From NCBI GenBank assembly GCA_041671505.1, contig JBAZBK010000001.1, positions 186,001 to 250,000 of the forward strand: a stretch of DNA of 64,000 nucleotides. The letters are read 5' to 3'. Position 1 is the stretch's first letter. Each line of letters begins with the position of its first letter. Source of the DNA: JACPDH01 sp041671505 (lineage in GTDB: Bacteria > Acidobacteriota > Thermoanaerobaculia > Gp7-AA8). Below are positions 60,350 to 64,000 of this stretch, one piece after another. Under the pieces are notes generated by a model that made no database searches, was not told where the DNA came from, and saw only the letters and a list, made by a program, of their open reading frames with translations. The position numbers were made by a program, and so were the translations under genes.

Positions 60350-61822
60350 TCAAGCCGAGAGTCTGCTGGAATCGCAGCCGGGAACCTCCCGCCTAACGAT
60401 CTCGACCGTCCTGAGCACGGCGACATGCGCGTATCCCGAAAGAAAGAGGAGGACGAAAGGAACCGCGAGGTAATAGCCCTCTGCGAAGAACAGCACCACA
60501 GCCACTAGGAAGAAGAGCCCGAGAATCGACTCCGCAACGGGGAGACCCTTGAAGCGGTCGGCCGCGACGGCGATCCGTCCGGTTCCCGTCTTCGGCGTCC
60601 GGCTGAAATGGCCACCAGTCTCGAACAGCCCTTCGAGAACCGCCGCGGCATTCACGGCAGACATGCCGATCCCGACCGGCAGCACCGCGAAGAGCTCCCT
60701 GCGACTGATGCGCCTGCCCACCCTTCGCTGCCCTTCGGTGTAGAACGCCACGACCGATCCGGTCGAGAGCGCGAACAGAACCGCGTCGATCGCAAGCGTC
60801 CAGTCGAGCCCCGATACGTGGCGGATCGCCATTGCCGGCACGACCAGAGTGGCGAGAATCAACGTGAAGAGATAGGCGGAGTTGTTGCACAGGTGGAACA
60901 TCGCTTCGAAACGCACCGGAACGCGGAGGTCGGCACGCCAGAGCGACGGGAGGATTCTCCGCGCGGTCTGGATCGAGCCCTTCGCCCACCGCCTCTGCTG
61001 CGAATGAAATGCCGCGAGCGACTCGGGTAGCTCCGCGGGAACCTCGAGATCGGACAGAAAGACGAACCTCCAGCCCGCGAGTTGCGCCCGGTAGGAGAGG
61101 TCGAGATCTTCCGTCAGCGTCGACGCGGACCATCCACCGGCGTCTTCGATCGCCTGGCGTCGCCAGATCCCCGCCGTTCCGTTGAAGTTGAAGAAATTCC
61201 CCGCGCGGTGCCGCGCCGCCGACTCGACCGCGAAGTGCGCGTCGAGGTACACGGCTTGCGCGCGCGTGAGCAGCGAATGCTCCCGGTTGAGATGGCCCCA
61301 TCGCGCCTGCACCATTCCGATGCCGGGATCCGCGAAGCGGGGCACCATGCGAAGAAGAAGGTCGGGCGCCGGAACGAAGTCGGCGTCGAAGATGGCGACG
61401 AGCTCGGAGTCCGTCCGACGCAAGCCCTCGGCGAGCGCACCCGCCTTGTAGCCGCTTCGCGAATCGCGCCGGATCTGCTCGATCGAGACACCGCGCGCGC
61501 GGGCCATCTCGACCGCCTCGGCGACCAGCACGCTCGTCTCGTCCGTCGAATCGTCCAGAACCTGAATGTGAATAGGGCCCGGGTAGTCGAATCGCGCCAC
61601 GGCCTCCACCAGCCGGACGGCAACGTTAGGCTCGTTGTAGAGAGGGAGCTGCACCGTGACCGAAGGCCAGACGGCAGGATCGTCCGGAGTCGAATCGGCG
61701 ACCCCGCGCCTCCTCGCCAGCTGGCGAATCAACACGAGACGATGAAGTCCGAAGACCGCCAGGACCACGAGCAGCGAATAGTAGACGGCAAGCAGCGCCG
61801 CCTCCCCCCACGTCAACGACAT
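60350..61822 (-). CDS. Processive GT2 glycosyltransferase (cellulose-synthase-like, BcsA/CslA type)
   Basis: Membrane glycosyltransferase of 490 aa. Two N-terminal and four C-terminal TM helices enclose a GT-A domain with SVTVQLPLYNEPN, DDSTDET, FDADFVP (DxD), TEDLDLSYR (TED) and QQRRWAKGS (QxxRW), the signature of processive beta-glycan synthases. It is close in size to glucomannan or cellulose-like synthases without a PilZ domain. The ATG at 61822 is used; a GTG at 61837 is an alternative. It probably makes a surface polysaccharide, but the sugar is unknown. Confidence 0.88.
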   Translation of the reverse strand: MSLTWGEAALLAVYYSLLVVLAVFGLHRLVLIRQLARRRGVADSTPDDPAVWPSVTVQLPLYNEPNVAVRLVEAVARFDYPGPIHIQVLDDSTDETSVLVAEAVEMARARGVSIEQIRRDSRSGYKAGALAEGLRRTDSELVAIFDADFVPAPDLLLRMVPRFADPGIGMVQARWGHLNREHSLLTRAQAVYLDAHFAVESAARHRAGNFFNFNGTAGIWRRQAIEDAGGWSASTLTEDLDLSYRAQLAGWRFVFLSDLEVPAELPESLAAFHSQQRRWAKGSIQTARRILPSLWRADLRVPVRFEAMFHLCNNSAYLFTLILATLVVPAMAIRHVSGLDWTLAIDAVLFALSTGSVVAFYTEGQRRVGRRISRRELFAVLPVGIGMSAVNAAAVLEGLFETGGHFSRTPKTGTGRIAVAADRFKGLPVAESILGLFFLVAVVLFFAEGYYLAVPFVLLFLSGYAHVAVLRTVEIVRREVPGCDSSRLSA

Positions 61823-61884
61823 GCCTGCGCTAAGCACGTCCGATCCCGTCGCTCAGCCGTGGGTCGCGAAGCGGGACGACGATT

Positions 61885-62061
61885 TCACTGAACTTCACCC
61901 GACCCACCTTCGTTCCGCCACCACTCGGGGTTCTGCGCTTCACTGCCGCGCGACATCTCTGCAACTTCAACAGTGGATTCGGAGCGCCCTGCAGCGGCAG
62001 GGGCGACATCGCCGCCCTTTCTGCTCGTCTTCGCCTGCTTGTGCGTCGTCTTGCGTGTCAT
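61885..62061 (-). CDS. Small hydrophilic protein of unknown function
   Basis: An open frame of 58 codons with a strong GAGGAGATCC ribosome binding site before the ATG at 62061. The product is basic at its N terminus (MTRKTTHKQAKTSRKGG) and acidic toward its end (NPEWWRNEGG). I recognise no family. It lies between the FNR-type reductase and the glycosyltransferase on the same strand. It could be a small conserved gene or a chance frame. Confidence 0.4.
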   Translation of the reverse strand: MTRKTTHKQAKTSRKGGDVAPAAAGRSESTVEVAEMSRGSEAQNPEWWRNEGGSGEVQ

Positions 62062-62164
62062 CGGATCTCCTCGACTTCCACACCTGACGAAGAGGAGGAG
62101 CGATTGATTGACCTCGCGCTCTCCGCAAGCCGCTGGAGGACTTCGGCGCCAGGCCAACGGATCG

Positions 62165-63064
62165 TCAACCGAAACTCTCCCTGCGAATGCGATCCCGTTT
62201 CACGCCCATCTCGTCGAGGAGTTGCATCGCGTTTTCCATGAAGCGCGGCTCGGGCGTTCGCTGCTCCTCGTTCGCGCGGCGCCGCTCCCACACCGAGACC
62301 GCCGGCCCGCAGGCGAACACCAGGCACGCCGAGGGATCAGGGATCAACTCTTCCAGCAGGGAGAGGCTCACGCGTCCGTGCCGGAAGCGGGAGTCGCCGT
62401 TAGGCCCCAACTCCCTTGTGAGCGTGTGAACCACGCGTACGCGCCCGGGGCTGCGCCGCTCGAGCGAATCCAGTTCGTCGAGGAACGCGACGTCATGTCT
62501 CGTACGATTGGAGCAGATGACCGTGTGGCGCACCGATGGGTGCATCTTCAACGCATGCTTGAGAATCGAATAGTTCGGAACGATTCCCGAGCCCGCGCAC
62601 AGGTGCACGATGTGGTCGGCTTGCGACTCGACGTCGGGCGGCAGCGTGTACGGGCCGGTGAATCCCGTCACGACGAGGCGCGCACCACGCGCAAGGCCGC
62701 CCACGAGGAACGGGGAGAGCAATGGCGGATACCGTGTCACGCCGGCAACGTAACCCTCCTCCTTGACCGTGATCGAAAGGTGCCGCTCGTGCGGCGCCGA
62801 GGCCAGTGAATAGGCGCGCGCCGGCTCTCGCTTACCCTTCACGTCCTCGAGGAAGCCGACGAACCCTCCCAGCGAGTCGAATTGGTGAGGGTCGATCGTC
62901 AGGAAATGTCCGGCTTCGTACTCGAGGCGATCATTGCCAGCGAACAGCGAGATCGTCGTCGTGTCGGGGCTCTCGAGCCGGATGTCCGACACCATGACCT
63001 CCAGTTCCTTGATCTTTCTACGGACTGGCGCGTCGAGACGGTCGGTCTCCTCGGGTGCGGACAT
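62165..63064 (-). CDS. FAD/NAD(P)-binding oxidoreductase of the FNR type
   Basis: Flavoprotein reductase of 299 aa. The FAD-binding barrel (about 20-120) has RAYSLASAP (RxYS) and GVTRYPPLLSPF; the NAD(P) domain (about 125-290) has CAGSGIVPN (GxGxxP) and VFACGPAV. There is no C-terminal 2Fe-2S ferredoxin domain, unlike many phenol or benzoate oxygenase reductases. The ribosome binding site is GAGGAGGAAG. It likely passes electrons from NAD(P)H to a separate ferredoxin, cytochrome or oxygenase. The substrate is not evident. Confidence 0.85.
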   Translation of the reverse strand: MSAPEETDRLDAPVRRKIKELEVMVSDIRLESPDTTTISLFAGNDRLEYEAGHFLTIDPHQFDSLGGFVGFLEDVKGKREPARAYSLASAPHERHLSITVKEEGYVAGVTRYPPLLSPFLVGGLARGARLVVTGFTGPYTLPPDVESQADHIVHLCAGSGIVPNYSILKHALKMHPSVRHTVICSNRTRHDVAFLDELDSLERRSPGRVRVVHTLTRELGPNGDSRFRHGRVSLSLLEELIPDPSACLVFACGPAVSVWERRRANEEQRTPEPRFMENAMQLLDEMGVKRDRIRRESFG

Positions 63065-63121
63065 GACTTCCTCCTCTGGTTAGGCGCGCTGGCGTACGTA
63101 CAGTCGAACGGCTTGCGGAGC

Positions 63122-64000
63122 TCAGGGCTCCACGACCATCCGCCCGCTCATTCCGCCGTGTCCGGTTCCGCAGATCACGGTACAGACGAAGGGAAACGTG
63201 CCCGCCTCCCCGGCCGTGAACTCCACGACCGTCTGCATTCCCGGCGTCAACGTCTGACTCGGTACGAACGGGCTCATGAGAAAGCCATGTCCCGACCCCA
63301 TTCCATTGTCGATCGCCGTCAGCGTGAGCCGGACTTTGTCCCCCCGCTTCACCACGATCATGTCTCCCGTCGGCGAACCGCCAACCGGAGTGACCGTGTA
63401 ATCGAAGCGGAATGCCTCGATCATGAACTCCTTGACCGCCGGCGGCGGAGGGGCGACCCCGGGATCGGGAATTGCGGGCACGTACGTCGGATCGGTCGTG
63501 CCGTTGTCGACCACGGAACCATAGGCGACGACAGGCCGGTCGGACTCGAACGAGATCCAGCAGTCCGCCAAGTCTCCCGATGGGGAATGGAAGAGGCCGA
63601 GAATGTTGGTCGGCGCGATGACGGCGAGCGGCGGCATCGTCTGCGTCACCATCGCGACCTGCATATTCGTCCGGTCGAAGAGCTTGAGCGTCACCACGGC
63701 GCTCACGGCAGGATCGCTGTTGGCAACACCCACATTCGTTCGGAAGCTCGCGCTCGATTTCAACTGGAGCAGCACTCCTTTCGTCAGCGCGCTCTCGACG
63801 GGAACCCCGACGACGAACTGACCGAGCGTGCCGGAATCGGAGACGGCGAAGATACGGGCAGTGGCTCCCAGTCGGCCGGGCGAGACGAGGCGAATTCCGC
63901 CAAGACCGGAGCCGTGAAACAACGAACTTACGACGTCGTCGAAAGTCTTCATCTCCCGCGGCGCGACGGTGAAATTGACGGGCGAGACTCCTCCGTTAGC
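63122..64000 (-). CDS. CuA-type cupredoxin domain protein (partial, cut at window end)
   Basis: The 3' part of a longer gene; the frame stays open to the window end. The C-terminal domain (about 100 residues) is a cupredoxin with C-T-V-I-C-G-T-G-H-G-G-M, which matches the CuA spacing C-x3-C-x3-H-x2-M of cytochrome oxidase subunit 2 and nitrous oxide reductase, plus a histidine in SGHGFLMSPF. The upstream part is a beta-sandwich with an adhesin-like pattern (VVTLKLFDRTNM, YGSVVDNGTTDP) and a proline-rich linker (GVAPPPPAV). It is probably an exported copper protein. No oxidase subunit 1 or nosZ is visible in the window. Confidence 0.75.
   Translation of the reverse strand, partial: ANGGVSPVNFTVAPREMKTFDDVVSSLFHGSGLGGIRLVSPGRLGATARIFAVSDSGTLGQFVVGVPVESALTKGVLLQLKSSASFRTNVGVANSDPAVSAVVTLKLFDRTNMQVAMVTQTMPPLAVIAPTNILGLFHSPSGDLADCWISFESDRPVVAYGSVVDNGTTDPTYVPAIPDPGVAPPPPAVKEFMIEAFRFDYTVTPVGGSPTGDMIVVKRGDKVRLTLTAIDNGMGSGHGFLMSPFVPSQTLTPGMQTVVEFTAGEAGTFPFVCTVICGTGHGGMSGRMVVEP

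Overview
The window is a dense, high-GC bacterial chromosome segment with about 55 protein genes, short intergenic gaps and many 1-4 nt gene overlaps. I found no tRNA, rRNA, CRISPR array, transposase or phage gene. The gene repertoire fits a free-living soil or sediment bacterium, and Acidobacteriota is my best inference: a Ser/Thr kinase fused to PD40 propeller repeats, multi-PAS hybrid histidine kinases, a BNR-repeat secreted protein, arsenosugar-type glycosyltransferases and ergothioneine genes. No marker gene proves the phylum.

Layout. 0-8 kb: a receptor-like Ser/Thr kinase converging on two tandem hybrid histidine kinases, one of which has a degenerate receiver domain. 8-15 kb: a BNR-repeat protein, a NemR-like TetR/cupin pair with a perfect palindromic operator, a PilZ protein and an SDR-type threonine dehydrogenase. 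15-23.5 kb: Na+/H+ antiporter, the ergothioneine pair egtB-egtD, a class III nucleotide cyclase, a Ca2+/cation antiporter and a ClC channel. 23.5-29 kb: a five-gene overlapping operon that looks like a glucosylglycerate osmolyte system (GpgS-like synthase, HAD phosphatase, a second glycosyltransferase, an MscS-type TM-helix protein and a sodium/solute symporter). 29-35 kb: single redox genes (RibD-C reductase, Zn alcohol dehydrogenase, aldo/keto reductase, AraC regulator, sulfurtransferase) separated by several kinds of short palindromic repeats. 35-40 kb: Kup potassium uptake beside a KdpD/KdpE-like two-component pair. 40-47.5 kb: pstSCAB with, just upstream on the same strand, an 829-aa PqqD-like/radical SAM/ArsM fusion and two arsenosugar-type glycosyltransferases. 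47.5-52 kb: a polyprenol-phosphate sugar pair and a TVP38 membrane protein. 51.8-55 kb: a TetR-controlled set (hydrolase, AhpD-like protein, deiodinase-like redoxin) with two matched operators. 55-59.4 kb: a four-gene coupled ECF sigma/anti-sigma operon ending in an NrtS-DUF2652 fusion, divergent from an EAL-peroxiredoxin pair. 59.4-64 kb: a LolA-like protein, a cellulose-synthase-like glycosyltransferase, an FNR-type reductase and the 3' part of a CuA-type cupredoxin protein cut by the window end.

Two themes recur: osmotic and ionic homeostasis (NhaP, ClC, CaCA, osmolyte operon, Kup/Kdp) and redox or metalloid stress (ergothioneine, NemR-like regulator, AhpD, redoxins, ArsM fusion). The most unusual features are the PqqD-rSAM-ArsM fusion, the sigma operon with NrtS-DUF2652, the osmolyte operon, and a layered set of dispersed inverted repeats (TIR-bounded elements, GTAG-type REP doublets, and an overrepresented GTTAGGC/GCCTAAC word).
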